From Crossaster papposus (lineage: Eukaryota > Echinodermata > Asteroidea > Velatida > Solasteridae): 64,000 nt of DNA. A program made the position numbers and the translations under genes. This document shows, one piece after another, positions 11,244-23,300 of this stretch. The notes beneath the pieces were generated by a model, which saw only the letters and a list, made by a program, of their open reading frames with translations, had not been told where the DNA came from and ran no database searches. The stretch lies in the NCBI GenBank assembly GCA_037893245.1, contig JBAIAA010001594.1, positions 45,431 to 109,430 of the forward strand, read 5' to 3'. Numbering within the stretch: position 1 is the first letter of the stretch; each line of letters starts with the position of its first letter.

Positions 11244-13050
11244 AATGGGTGGGCTAGGGGAATCATATTGTATAGTAAATATTGTGATGACCTGTTTTTC
11301 GGTTTGTCGTTACACTCTAGTATGCTGGAAAAACCAAGAAAAATATGCTGCTTTTATAGTGGGGTTCCTCCCCTCCCTTCATACGAAATCTATACATGTA
11401 TAGATGTCAGGCAACTATCCGGTAAGGAAACCAGAGTACTTAATTGGCTTTAATTATTGCACGTATATTTATTGATGTGTAACCTTAATCAACTGGAAGC
11501 AGAATTGTTCAGATTATTTCAACACATGAAAAGATTGCTGACCGGCAATCGTTGGAAATGGCCACTTTTCTAGAAAACCAGAATACACTGGTGCCGTGAT
11601 TTCCGACAGGATGCTTTTTCCTTTTTTGGGGGGGGGGGGGGGCAAATGGTGTATATTGATTGACTTTTAAGATTATTTAACAGGCAAGACAAATATATTC
11701 TATAAAATAATTACATGTAAACCTATACTACCTTATTTGATTTCCTTTGTGGTCCTTATAAATTTAGTTATTGTAAAATACAATAACAAAATAACACTGC
11801 TTATGATACAATTCTTTAAAAAATATTGCAAGTATTTTTGTTTCATTTTGAATTAACAAAAAATCTAAGTTTTGTGTTTATTCTCAAAGTACTTATTTCA
11901 AGTCAAGTAAAATCAATCTACACTTTATCTCACATGGGCACTTTAACCCGGCCTCACCGTCCTAATTCCGTCTCCAAAAATCAATCTCCCAAATCGTTAG
12001 ATTTTAGTGGACTTAATTTCTTATTTAGGCCTGGCATGAAAAATAGTGATGGAGCTTGGTCCAGAAGGCCTGAAGCAGTGCCGGTGCAAATTTTTGTTGT
12101 CATACTAAATCACCATCAGCCAACACTGCAATCGACTGTTTGGCGGATTTGGTCCAATACCTTGTAGACTCGCATAATACAATAAAAACATTAAAACATA
12201 CCAGCAATTATAAAACAATTATACAAGCCTAATAATATACATGGGCGGCATATAGCCCAAATATTTCCACGATTTGTGCCTGTTATGATAAAAGCATGAA
12301 ACTTATTGGCATGTTTGGTTCATTATGCCATGAATAACATTTTCAGATATTGGGCCATTTTATATTTGACCTCTGGTAACCTTGGAGGTCAATGACCTTT
12401 ACATACTCTATTATCTAAAACTTCACTTTCCTATGACGTACGTCATAGGTATTCAAACAATTAAAATGATAATCAAATGTGTTTATGGGCACATTTCATA
12501 TCTTGCTTTACTTACTCAAAGGTCACGAGAGGTCAGATATGAAATATGTTCCCGCATTTGATTATCAATTAATTTTGAAGACCTGGTTTTTTTTACTATG
12601 TACCGTGCCAAATTATTCCTGGTCTATGTATAGTTTAACAAATCTAACAAAAATGAACGAAAATACATAAGAAACCTGACTAATAGCTCTATGGTGAAAA
12701 CAGATTACAATTTAACCATATAAAGTGTAGTTTAATTGTTTCACTTTTTGCCTATATATCTCTAGAAGTATACGTCCGATTTGGTTCAAACTTGGTATGC
12801 AGGTATGGCGGGATGTGTTATAGATAAAAATTGAAGTCATGACGTGATCGTGTGATTTGTTTATGATTTTGTTTCATTTTTGGACCTTTAAGCCATATAT
12901 CTCATCAACAGAACATAATAAATTCAAAATCCTTGTTGTAATATGTTTATTGGGTCATAGACATGCACACAATTCATGACGTCATAAAAAGGCCATAAAC
13001 AAATCCAAGATGGCCGCCATAAAGAACCTGAAAACAAATTGGTTTTCATG
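11244..13050. other. Non-coding stretch with dispersed repeat fragments
   Basis: I see no gene. The start (11245-11350) resembles 32905-32985 (shared pattern around TCATATTGTA, AGTAAATATTGTGA and ATGCTGGAAAAA). Positions 12360-12420 hold TGACCTC/GAGGTCAATGACCT motifs. Positions 12770-12815 share a GATTTGGTTCAAACTTGGTA-like piece with 21805-21840. Positions 12622-12725 share a direct repeat with 13562-13660. Confidence 0.5.
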
Positions 13051-13532
13051 TTAAAGGATCACAGAAATAGAAAATAAAAAGTCCTTATATGATATAAAAC
13101 ATAGGTTACAGTATTAATACACCCAATAAAAAAGATTGTGTGTGATTTTAGGGTTATTTGAGCCATTAAAAATTTCAAATTTCTCTTCGATCGCCCCGCC
13201 CAGAAAAATTCCTCCTTTGACAGAATGCCTGGATGTCAAAGTCGTGACGTCACGTAAAGAATAGCTTTCTTCGCGATTGATTGCGATCGCGTGGTTACGT
13301 ATGTACGTAGGCAATCGCGATCAATCGCGAAGAAAGCTATTCTTTACGTGACGTCACGACTTCGACAGGAGGAATTTTTCTGGGCGGGGCGATCGAAGAG
13401 AAATTTGAAATTTGTAATGGCTCAAATAACCCTAAAATCACACACAATTTTTTTTATTGGGTGTATTAATACTGTAACCTATGTTTTATATCATATAAGG
13501 ACTTTTTATTTTTCTATTTCTGTAATCCTTAA
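13051..13532. mobile_element. TTAA-flanked palindromic MITE
   Basis: Almost the whole block is one inverted repeat centred near 13300. The left end reads TTAA-A-GGATCACAGAAATAG and the right end CTATTTCTGTAATCC-TTAA. The inner arms meet around GCGATTGATTGCGATCGC. The left arm has an extra ~18 bp near 13215-13235, which makes the arms unequal. TTAA on both sides fits the target duplication of piggyBac-type elements. No transposase is encoded, so this is a non-autonomous foldback element. Frames on both strands here mirror each other because of the palindrome. Confidence 0.8.
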
Positions 13533-14003
13533 GTACATGTATATCCCAACATTTTTCAAAAATGTATAGTTTAACAAATCTACCAAAAAAATAAATGCAA
13601 ATACATAAGAAACTAATGGCTCTATGTTGAAAACCGGGTAAAATGTAACCATGCTGACATTTAATAAGTTCACACGGGTTGGAACCGTGTAGATTTCGAC
13701 ACAGATTAGACGTATACATCAACATCATGGTGTGAAAAGGCCTTCTGTTAGGGTTGATGCTTTGCAGCCAAAATAGAAAGTACGCTACATATGTTATACT
13801 TTATGTGATAGACATATATTGAAAATCCAAACGAGACAAAAAACCTCAACAAACATGACAACCTATATTATTTGTGCAGTGAACTTTTTTATCCGTGTCA
13901 TTTTTTTTTCAGCCGAAATTACAATTTTGGTGAATTCTCTTTCAAAAAGCACAGACAGCCATCTCCAAGTAATCAAGGCGAAATTTGGAGCCCGATGCAG
14001 TCT

Positions 14004-14356
14004 TTAAAGGTGGGATACACCATTTGCAGATATCGCAAAAAATTTACTACCGAATTATTAAGAAATATCCTACTCATTTGAAAGTCAATAATGAATCTAG
14101 TAGGCATCCAGCAAAATGATTGCGCTAAATATCCTGTAATTATTCTGAAAAATATAATTTTATAAAGAAAATAACATAAGAATAACTGCTCGCCACCGGT
14201 TGAAAACAAACGCTGTTTTTGGTGCTTTTCTCGGCATTCATGATTGTAATCCCTTCGGACAGGTTAGTTAAACGATATCTACTATAAAATACAACCCCCC
14301 AAATCCACCCATTCATGATAATTCAAGCAATTACCAATGATGTATCCTACCTTTAA
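14004..14356. mobile_element. TTAA-flanked MITE, full copy
   Basis: TTAA at 14004-14007 and 14353-14356 bound an element whose ends are imperfect inverted repeats: AGGTGGGATACACCATTTGC on the left, and the reverse complement of ATGATGTATCCTACCT on the right. The right 158 bp is repeated at 18693-18850. No coding region. TTAA suggests piggyBac-like mobilisation. Confidence 0.75.
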
Positions 14357-14869
14357 TGTAATTTATTTATACCTAATAAAGGTAATTTTAGCTGAAAAAA
14401 CAATTGCCACGAATGCAAATGAGAAAATATAATGTCTAATGAATACTTCACCGAAACTTTATTTTGGCCACTGGTTTTAAGCTTTTTATTGTACGATTCC
14501 AAAATGCAATGAAACACGACCTACCAAAAATGTATATGTTTTCAAACACCTTGTGTGTTTCAAAGAAAAATCTATTGGAACCTCTTTTGATTTGTCCCTG
14601 CCGTGTTTCCTTGTGATGATGTACGTCCTCCATCACTTCAGATGATGACCATGTGTTATCGCCATCAAGATGGAACGCACAGCCTCTGGTAAAATTACCT
14701 TTGTGAGATATTCCAAGTACTGCAAGGACGAACAGTAGGTAGACAAGTACATTTACAAATTAATTAAAGGGTTTTATCTATGCTAACTTTATAAAAATAT
14801 GTTTGAAATCTGTTTGGATGGGTATAATACTGCTTAAAAAAATACATATACCACCAGAATCATAGCCCA

Positions 14870-15150
14870 ACATATGGTGTTGGAATTTGCAAAGATGGGC
14901 CTGTTCCAAGTAAATAACTTTTTGTCGGGCTTTATTGACAAAACCTTTTATTATCGGTGTGTTATTATTAAAAACATATATACGAGTTTGAAACTAACAA
15001 TGTTTGTAATTGATTAAGATTAAAACTGCTGCAAACTGTTGTAATTGTTCATTCTGCAAAGATGCTTATGGAGTTTTGGAATGTAACAAAACTGTTATTG
15101 TTAACTCCTTATTTAGCAGGCCATCCAAATTCCAACACCATTATGGCGGG
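14870..15150. mobile_element. Possible MITE with ~30-bp inverted ends
   Basis: The left piece GGTGTTGGAATTTGCAAAGA (near 14876) and the right piece CAAATTCCAACACCATTATG (near 15125-15145) are imperfect inverted repeats about 230 bp apart. There is no coding capacity between them and the exact ends and target duplication are unclear. Confidence 0.45.
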
Positions 15151-16268
15151 ATATATAGTGGATACTCTCACCCAATGTAATTAGTTTACTAGGGGGTACC
15201 GTACCAATCCCAACAAAAAATGCTGTTGGGCCACAGTAATGGGGGATTTCTTTTATGCAGAAGAAGAGGCCACTAATTGCACGTATGCCTAAATGTAGTT
15301 TTCAGGCCATTTATTTTCTAGTAGCAGTTATAAATACAAAACTGGTTTATCACCTTTTTGCTTTATTAATGTAGACCTATTATACTTTTTACAATTCTGA
15401 GTGTTTTGCCTTTTTTATTTGGTTTTGGCCTATGTTTCGTTGTTTTTAAAAATCAAATTTAAAAAAGATGGGATCAGTAAAACAAAAATATTTTCAAAAG
15501 TCGTCAATGTACTTTTGGAAATGCAAAAAACATATTTTTCAAAATTTAAAAGTGTCTTAACAACTCCACAATCCCCCATAATGAGTGGGTCTTTCGAAAC
15601 TGTGTCTGGAAACTGGGACAATAGTTATTAAGAGTAAAAAAACTTCATATATAATCACGAAAGTCCAGAAATCACGTTAGAAACTTCATATATAATCACG
15701 AAGGAATTAATTTAACATGTCTGAAGAAATAAATGATGCAAAGCAGTTTCGAGACATCCAAATTTCGGATATTTTTCGCGATCGACGCAACTCGCTGGGC
15801 CCCGCTCTGTCAGACCTATCACCATATGAGACTGTTCTGACCGCCAGTGCAATTTAATTGACTTCCGTAAAACGTTATTTTGCACGGTATGATATCGCCG
15901 TAAAACTATAGCACTGCTGTGAGTGTTGAATAAGATATTGCAATTCGATTTTCGGGGTTTTTCGACTTGACAAAACAGTTTCCAGTGCACTTGGAATTAC
16001 TTTAAACCTTTACATTTTTTGTTTTATTTAGATGGAGTCAAATCTTTTAACCTTGTGGATTTTAAAGCTTGGCGGTGACTTTTAAAGCTTGGCGGGTGCG
16101 ACAGAAAGCATGGCATATTGGCTAGGGCGTATAAACCAGTGTTGTAGTCGAGACCTACATGACCGAGACCAAGACCAAAGCTTTTGTGACCGAGACCAGT
16201 TCTCGAGATCTACAACGCTGGCGTAGATTCGTGAACGTGGCGTTGTTATAGACCGGGTTTTCTCGTGG
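15151..16268. other. Non-coding stretch, short direct repeat
   Basis: I see no gene. A 22-bp piece, AACTTCATATATAATCACGA, occurs twice about 41 bp apart (15640-15663 and 15681-15703). A short CGAGAC-rich inverted motif lies at 16138-16215 (TGTTGTAGTCGAGA against TCTCGAGATCTACAACG). Confidence 0.45.
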
Positions 16269-16271
16269 AAA

Positions 16272-16468
16272 TGGCGGTAGAATGGATTGAAAGGCATCGC
16301 GCCGGGACCAGACTTTCTGCCGTGGACAATGATTTTACTGTCACTCGATTCATTCAGCGCATGTACACATGATCAAGCGGCGTTGATGATATCGTGTGCC
16401 GCTGGATGGTGTGCACAACCTGGTCCCGGTTGAATTGGTGATGCCTCTCAATCCATTCTATAGTACCA
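16272..16468. mobile_element. Short element with inverted ends
   Basis: The left end, TAGAATGGATTGAAAGGCAT then GCCGGGACCAG, and the right end, CTGGTCCCGG then GATGCCTCTCAATCCATTCT, are imperfect inverted repeats about 45 bp long around a ~100-bp centre. It looks like a small MITE or foldback element; no target duplication is certain. Confidence 0.55.
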
Positions 16469-16898
16469 CCACTTTAACATGAACGACACCTTGCTAAGAT
16501 CTTCCAGGAATTGCGCGCGACCCAAAAAAGGCAATAAGTTTGTGTTGGACTCCATCTTTTTTACGGAATTTCTTGGGAAGGTGCCGTCTGACTGTCAAAT
16601 AACATGGCATCTTTCATCAATCAATTTCTCGTGTTCAACAAAGTTCAGAGCGTGCCGGTGTATATAACCACACCACGGGTCTAGGCAGGGCGCCAAGTTT
16701 GTTATACAGGTTGGAGAACACTGGTAGATGCATGCCTTACCCAATCAGCTACACAATAAAACACTCTGTTTAGATTTTGTTGTGTAATACCTATACACAG
16801 TAGCTTATTAAATTGACAGATATATGCTCACTAATGCTAAAATAGAATGTTTCAATGTTCCACAATTGTAGATATTTTTTATGTACTTTTTTACTTAC
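16469..16898. other. Non-coding stretch, nothing recognised
   Basis: I see no convincing exon, repeat or RNA gene. If the alternative last exon at 16899-17002 is used, its continuation should lie here or further left, but I could not find a phase-compatible partner. Confidence 0.35.
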
Positions 16899-17002
16899 TT
16901 TACTTGAATTGTTTGGGCAGAACACTGGGAGAAGCACCTCCATCATGACATCAATTTGGTCATCTGTGAAGGGCTCATAAGATGCCTCACATATCAAGGA
17001 TT
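16899..17002 (-). CDS. Exon 21B, alternative downstream exon
   Basis: Acceptor CATGTAG|AATCC, donor AAA|GTAAGT, phase 1 in and 0 out. It encodes ESLICEASYEPFTDDQIDVM then MEVLLPVFCPNNSSK. It reads like real protein and is phase-compatible with exon 20, so it may be an alternative end or a missed continuation. No partner to its left was found. Confidence 0.45.
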
Positions 17003-17327
17003 CTACATGATACAAAAACAAGAAAGTGCCCATCATGTTTACTATGCATTATATGTTGCCACTACAATGCCTTTGTTTTGTTGCATGATGCACATGACCT
17101 GTTCGTTCGATGAATTGGACTTCATTATTCTAAACCGCTAGGTAAAAATACCACACTAAAAATTTCTTACTGGCATGTAAAACGTGGATACCATGGAGTA
17201 TAATACTTTTACCCTAAAACCACTACATTATTTGTTAGTTTTCTTTATACTCACTTTAAGTACAAAATTAGTTTTGTTCACATTTTATGCACTGTATTGT
17301 TCTGTACCTTTTGCTCTCCCTCCCTTC

Positions 17328-17356
17328 TTAAAAAGTATGTGTCGCCTTGATGTAAC
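17328..17356 (-). CDS. Exon 21A, short terminal exon with stop
   Basis: Acceptor CTTTTACAG|GTTAC, phase 1 in. It encodes GYIKATHTF then TAA (17328-17330). It is one of two possible 3' ends. No strong AATAAA is seen close after it; AATACA near 17297 is a weak candidate. Confidence 0.42.
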
Positions 17357-20300
17357 CTGTAAAAGAAAAAAAAGAACAAATACATGTGCACATCACCAAA
17401 AAACTCCATAGTCCTTTATTTTAAATTGTGTAACAATTATTATTGGCCTAAACATTTACTCACCTTCCCTCTGAAAATTCCCATAAGGTGGGGTATTTGT
17501 GTTCTCACCATCCTCCTGATGTCCAAACCTTGGATATTTGTCAATCCACGTCTGCAAGAATAATACAGTTACATAATTGGTTATTTAATAAGTAAACCTT
17601 TTTTTACAGACGTTATTTATATTACAATTTTTTGTTTCCCCTATTTCTTTAGTCATAAAAGAACAAGATGGAATTTATAGTCCATATACAGTTCACAGTG
17701 TTTTTATGGTCAGTGTGTATTAATTTCCCTGATTCCCACAATTATAGTGTATTAGATTAAGAAATTCACTCCTACAATGTGTATCATAGAACATGGATGT
17801 CAAGAGTGCCGTTGATACAAAAGAGTATATTTCTATAAGAACATTTTGACCTCACAATTGTACCAGTGACATTTCAAGTAAATGTATAACTAAGTAGCTA
17901 TAGCGTAAGTTTATACACTGAGTTAACTTAATTATGTTGCATGTTATGTATGAAACTTGGGATTTTATCAGACTTCTTGTCACAGATCATGCTCTGGTAC
18001 ATGTATATCATCGATTTAAGTTATTTTCAAGTCTCCTGAAGTCATGACAACTGTTTTCTTTATTTAAATATTTACGTGTTTTTTTGTATTCTCTTTCTGT
18101 ATTCAGTCACCGAACTATCTAGGTAGTCACCTGGACTTGGTTGGAACCAAATAAATCATGTGTTAGAGTTTAACCGATGGTAAACGTGTTGCTTGTTCGC
18201 GTTTGTGTGTTGTGATCCAAGGGCGCCCTCTATATTAATACTGGCTCCGAGCCCAAGAGCAGTAACAAATGGTAAATATCAAGCACGTACTTTGTACATG
18301 TACACTAACCGTGGTTCTTGTGGCTCAGTAGAGGGATGCTCTGTAAGAAGAAAGAATGAATTGTAGTATTTTAATTATGAAACAAATGTTTGGCAAAATG
18401 GAAGTTTAATTATTAGCCAAATCCCCGTTTTAGCTAGTGTTTCTAATTCACGAAGAGTAATGCTGTGACAATATCATGATTCTCCCTGGCCTGCTGGCAG
18501 TATTTATACAGTAGGGCACACCTCATTTGACCCCTTGATGACCTTTGACCTAAAATGTCTCAGGTCATCTGAAGTCCACCCATATTATTGCCACCATAGT
18601 TTGTTTGAGATTGAAGTCTGAACATGACAGCACATTTGAACTATCAACAATGACGATCCATAGATGACCTTTGACCTCAAATATCAAAAGTCAGTTGAAA
18701 ACAGACGCTGTTTTTCGTGCTTTTCTCGGCATCCATGATTGTAAAACTTCGGACAGGTCAGTTAAACGATATTTACTATGAAATACAACCCCCCAAATCC
18801 ACCCATTAATGACATTTCAAGCAACTACCAATGGTGTATCCTACCTTTAACTCATATATATTACCTTGTAATGTATCTAGTGTATGCCTAATTTTGTCTG
18901 CCACTTGTTTAGATGTGAACACCAGGTGTTTTTCTTTTATGATTATTGTTGCCTGAAAATAGAGTACATGGGCATTAGTTGTAAACAAATAAAATAAATT
19001 CTCAAAAACAGACAAATTTCAATGTTTATTTATCAGTATGCGGATGGTACGTTGGCCGGTTTTAAACGGACATCTAACCACATCTTTATTTTCATTCATA
19101 AAGATCTTCTGGGTAAAACATTGCAAAACAAGACATTGGAAATAACTTACATTGGTGCACGTCACGCGAGAAAGCAAGCTGCCTAAACAGTGTAAATACG
19201 GACTCTACAAACACGAACTCGTTTGTACAGTATGTACAATGCATGCATCCCACACTGATCACATGTAAATACCTTGCAGATACAGCACAGCCTTGCATTC
19301 AAGGCAAGGTTTTACCAAGAACATCATATACATGTATATACTTACAGCAGCTCGAAATGATATTTTTGGGTCATTCTTTTTCAGTTCTTCGTATGAAGTC
19401 ATGATGTCCCTCTCTGTTGCTTTTCTGAATGTTCTCGTCTTTATTTTGTAAAAGGACTTCACCTTTAAAACAAAAACAAATAGTGTGTGATTGCATTAGT
19501 TGATATAACGCTATAGTTATACCTTTAGCAAGCTAAGATTACTTCAGACTTTTACCAACTGCCTCTGGTACTTGAACCACTCACTAAATGTAAAGTATAC
19601 TTACTCCAAAAACAGCATCCTCATCTTGTGCTTCATTTGGGGACTTCTGAAGAATTAAAAAACAGAGGCCATAAAACATAATCCACATGTATACTTGATC
19701 AGAGAGATGATATAACCCTAAATTATACATTTTAAAACCGGCTCATGGGCCTGGACGCAAAACACCTTGAATGTTCAGGCCCATGAGCTGGTTTTAAACT
19801 CGTGTTTATTACCAGCCAACCACATATTTATTCCCATTCATAAAGACCATAATTTCAGTCAAAAAATCAAAAATGTTTGGTCCAAAAATCAAAATACATC
19901 TCAAAGATTACAACTTTCCAATGATTTGGTTCAACAATTTCTCTTCATATGTTTTAAAACAAACTCCAAACTATAATGGAGCATCCAGCTTGCGAATAAG
20001 ACGGAAAACAACTTTTTGACCTTAAATATATAGTGACTCGCAGGAAAGTATATTGCGCATGCCTTAATTGTGATGAAGTTTCATAAATTTAAGCGACTAG
20101 ATTTCACGGGTTTCAAATTTCATGTGACATCAGGAAAGTGTTTAAAACTGGCCCCGGTCTTTTATCATTGGGCTATATCGGCCAATGAGAATAGGACAGT
20201 TTGTCTTAGGTATTTATAAATACAAATTTACACACACACACACTAGGGACATATGGTTAATACAAACTGCAAGAGGAAACTTACTTGGGGAGAGTCATTG

Positions 20301-23300
20301 CCACTTGATAGGATGTCCTGTGAAACAGTTAAAAGAGTGATATAGCTAAAGAGGAATATAGTTGAAAAGTTATCAACAAATAGAGTATTCTTTTATAGTT
20401 TGACATGCAGATATATGTCACATAATTCTATCAGACCAACATTTTTTCTTCATAAATGACGAAACGCCAGATACTAGCTAACGTGTATGCTCAATGGGTG
20501 TCAGTACACCAGCGACATGACGAGGACCAGCTGTGACCAACAAAATCTGTGTACATATCCAGAGATTTTCCTAATGACCGTTTCATGACACGGCACAACC
20601 ACTGCACTCATCTTCGGATATATTTTTTTTTCACAGCTACTAGTCCTCGTTGTGTACAGTTTGTCATTTTAGACAACTTACTTGCAGAGCATCAACACTG
20701 CTGATGGAACACTTTGATGTTGATGGCATGGCACACTTTGATGTTGATGGCATGGCGCAGTTTGGTGTCGATGGCATGGCGCAGTTTGCTGTTAATGGCA
20801 TGGCGGGGTTGGCTGTCGATGACATGGCACACTTTGACATCGATGATATGGCGCAGTTTGCTGTTGATGGCATGGCGCAGTTTAATGTTGATGGCATGGC
20901 GCACTTTGATGTCGATGGCATGGCGCAGTTTGTCGATGGCATGGCACACTTTGATGTCGATGGCATGGCGCAGTTTGTCGATGGCATGGCGCAGTTTGCT
21001 GTTGATGGCATGGCGCAGTTTGCTGTTGATGGCATGGCGTACTTTGATGTCGATGGCATGGCGCAGTTTGTCGATGGCATGGCACACTTTGATGTCGATG
21101 GCATGGCGCAGTTTGTCGATGGCATGGCGCAGTTTGCTGTTGATGGCATGGCGCAGTTTGCTGTTGATGGCATGGCGCACTTTGATGTCGATGGCATGGC
21201 GCAGTTTGTCGATGGCATGGCGCAGTTTGCTGTTGATGGCATGGCGCAGTTTGCTGTTGATGGCATGGCGCACTTTGATGTCGATGGCATGGCGCAGTTT
21301 GTCGATGGCATGGCGCAGTTTGTCGATGGCATGGCGCAGTTTGTCGATGGCATGGCGCAGTTTGATGTCGATGGCATGGCGCAGTTTGATGTCGATGGCA
21401 TAGCCCGGTTGGATGTTGATGGCATAGCCCGGTTGGATGTTGATGGCATGTCCTGACAAATAGATGGGAAATGGTATCATTAAGCTAAAATGTAAATTTT
21501 GCTTTATTTGTCAAAAAGAACATTAAACATATTATGATGACCAGTTTTAACCAGTTTGCGCCTGGATTATTTTGACAATTTTTTTTTCATGAACCTCAAT
21601 CCAAGATGGGTTCAGGCTGGCAGCTGTGGGTAGCACACCATGATATTTCGGGCTTCGCTTGCTATAGAGCTGCGAGCCGGTCACCGACAGATATTTCTGG
21701 CCTTGCCTGTGATGTGTTATTATCTGTACACTTCGACCAGGCTGAACACCTGCCGTTGGCTCATCTTGTTTAATTAACCAAGAGATATAGAGAGAGATTG
21801 GGGGCTAAACAGATTGGGTTCAAATTTGGTTTGCAGGTAAATTTGAATGACGTCATCAGGTGTCATGTTGTGTCGCATTAATAAATACAGTGGTCAGCTA
21901 GTCTGGTCTCAAAGTATGGGTAATAACAACAATATATATAGAATAGACTGGGTACCATGCATATGGCCCGGCCCTGAACATGCATGAACACAAAACGCTG
22001 GAAATAACGCCGAAAGAAAAGTAACAAAATTTGGAGCATTTTTACAATTTTTCTCGTTAAAAAGGTATTAATTAAAGGTAATAACAGTGCGAGTACCCGG
22101 TAATTACTGCGTGATAATGAACTGGTTGGGGGATGACCGCTGGTAATGGATCTCGCCTTTGGCTCGATTCATTAACCAGCTGTTATCCCCCAACTCGGTC
22201 ATTATCACGCAGTAATAACCAGGTCCTCGCACTGTGTTCTAATTACATTTGCATTTTTCGAACTTACATTTTGAATTAATTATTCCAGATGCAAACTTTT
22301 TTTGGGGGGGGGATATTGATAAACTCACCATCTTCAACACATTTGACACTAGACGAAATGCTTTTACTTTTTCGGTCAGTGCCTGGTTGGCAACGTAGTA
22401 GGCCTGTTGAGTTGTCGGTGCATGAGCCATCAACTTGGCTACATTTTCTGCATCATGTTGGCTAAGCTGGCCCACTGCCTACAGGAAATATAAGTTTGTG
22501 TTTATTAAATGTTGATAGGATATCAACCAAGACAGCCTCATGTATACATTTCAACAGTTTTTATCGTTTCCAACCAGCTAATGCCAGAATTTCTTTTACA
22601 TTGATACTCGATCATGCATGCTGGCTCTTAAGCTTTGAAAACCTTAAACTTGTTTACTGATTATATCGACAACTGCATGACTAAGTGAAGGCAGTATAAT
22701 TGCGGTGGCCTATATTGTTCTGAATTGAACATCGTCGTGTTTGTCGTCTTCACTGTGAATTTCTCCATGTTCACGAGTAGGTTGCATTCGAAACGCTATA
22801 CTCACCAAGACGCATGCGCACACATGTGCGGTATGGACATTCTTTATCGCGCAAGAACTCGCATGTGAACCCGACAAGTATTCCATTCGTTACGAAGTCG
22901 TGAACATGGAGAAAAAGATTCCACCTCGGTTCACCACTCGGTTCGATCCTTTGGTCAATATTATGGCAGATATTATTATTGATACAGTCGGAAGTTTGAT
23001 TAGTGCTACCAGTGCATCATTTCCAAATGATAATAAAGAACGTCAACGTGTCTTACGACGAAAGAAAGCACGACAACGGATGCAATACCGTACCTAGCCT
23101 ACGATGGCATGGCGTCAATGATTTGATCGGAAAAAAAAGCACAAACACCGGGGTCAATGCAAAAAGGTCGCGCAAAGCGCTCTCACGAGTCATTATAATG
23201 ACAGCTTGGCTACTTCTCCCACGGTCTCTGTAAAACTTTCCCGTGTCAAAAGTCCAAGTGCGAACAGTGGTAACATTTGACCATTTTTTATTTTACCATC

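Noticed and set aside
13114..13569. Mirror-image frames on both strands
   Set aside because: They are produced by the palindromic MITE.
20650..21456. Plus-strand frames of 229 and 268 codons, and other minus-strand frames, over the minisatellite
   Set aside because: Unit lengths are multiples of three, so several frames on both strands stay open. Only the MPSTxxCA minus-strand frame has matching splice sites and phases with neighbouring exons.
22900..23097. 65-codon basic plus-strand frame inside intron 12
   Set aside because: It starts in an inverted repeat arm, has no recognised domain, no promoter and opposite orientation to the host gene. It could be a small gene but I cannot support it.
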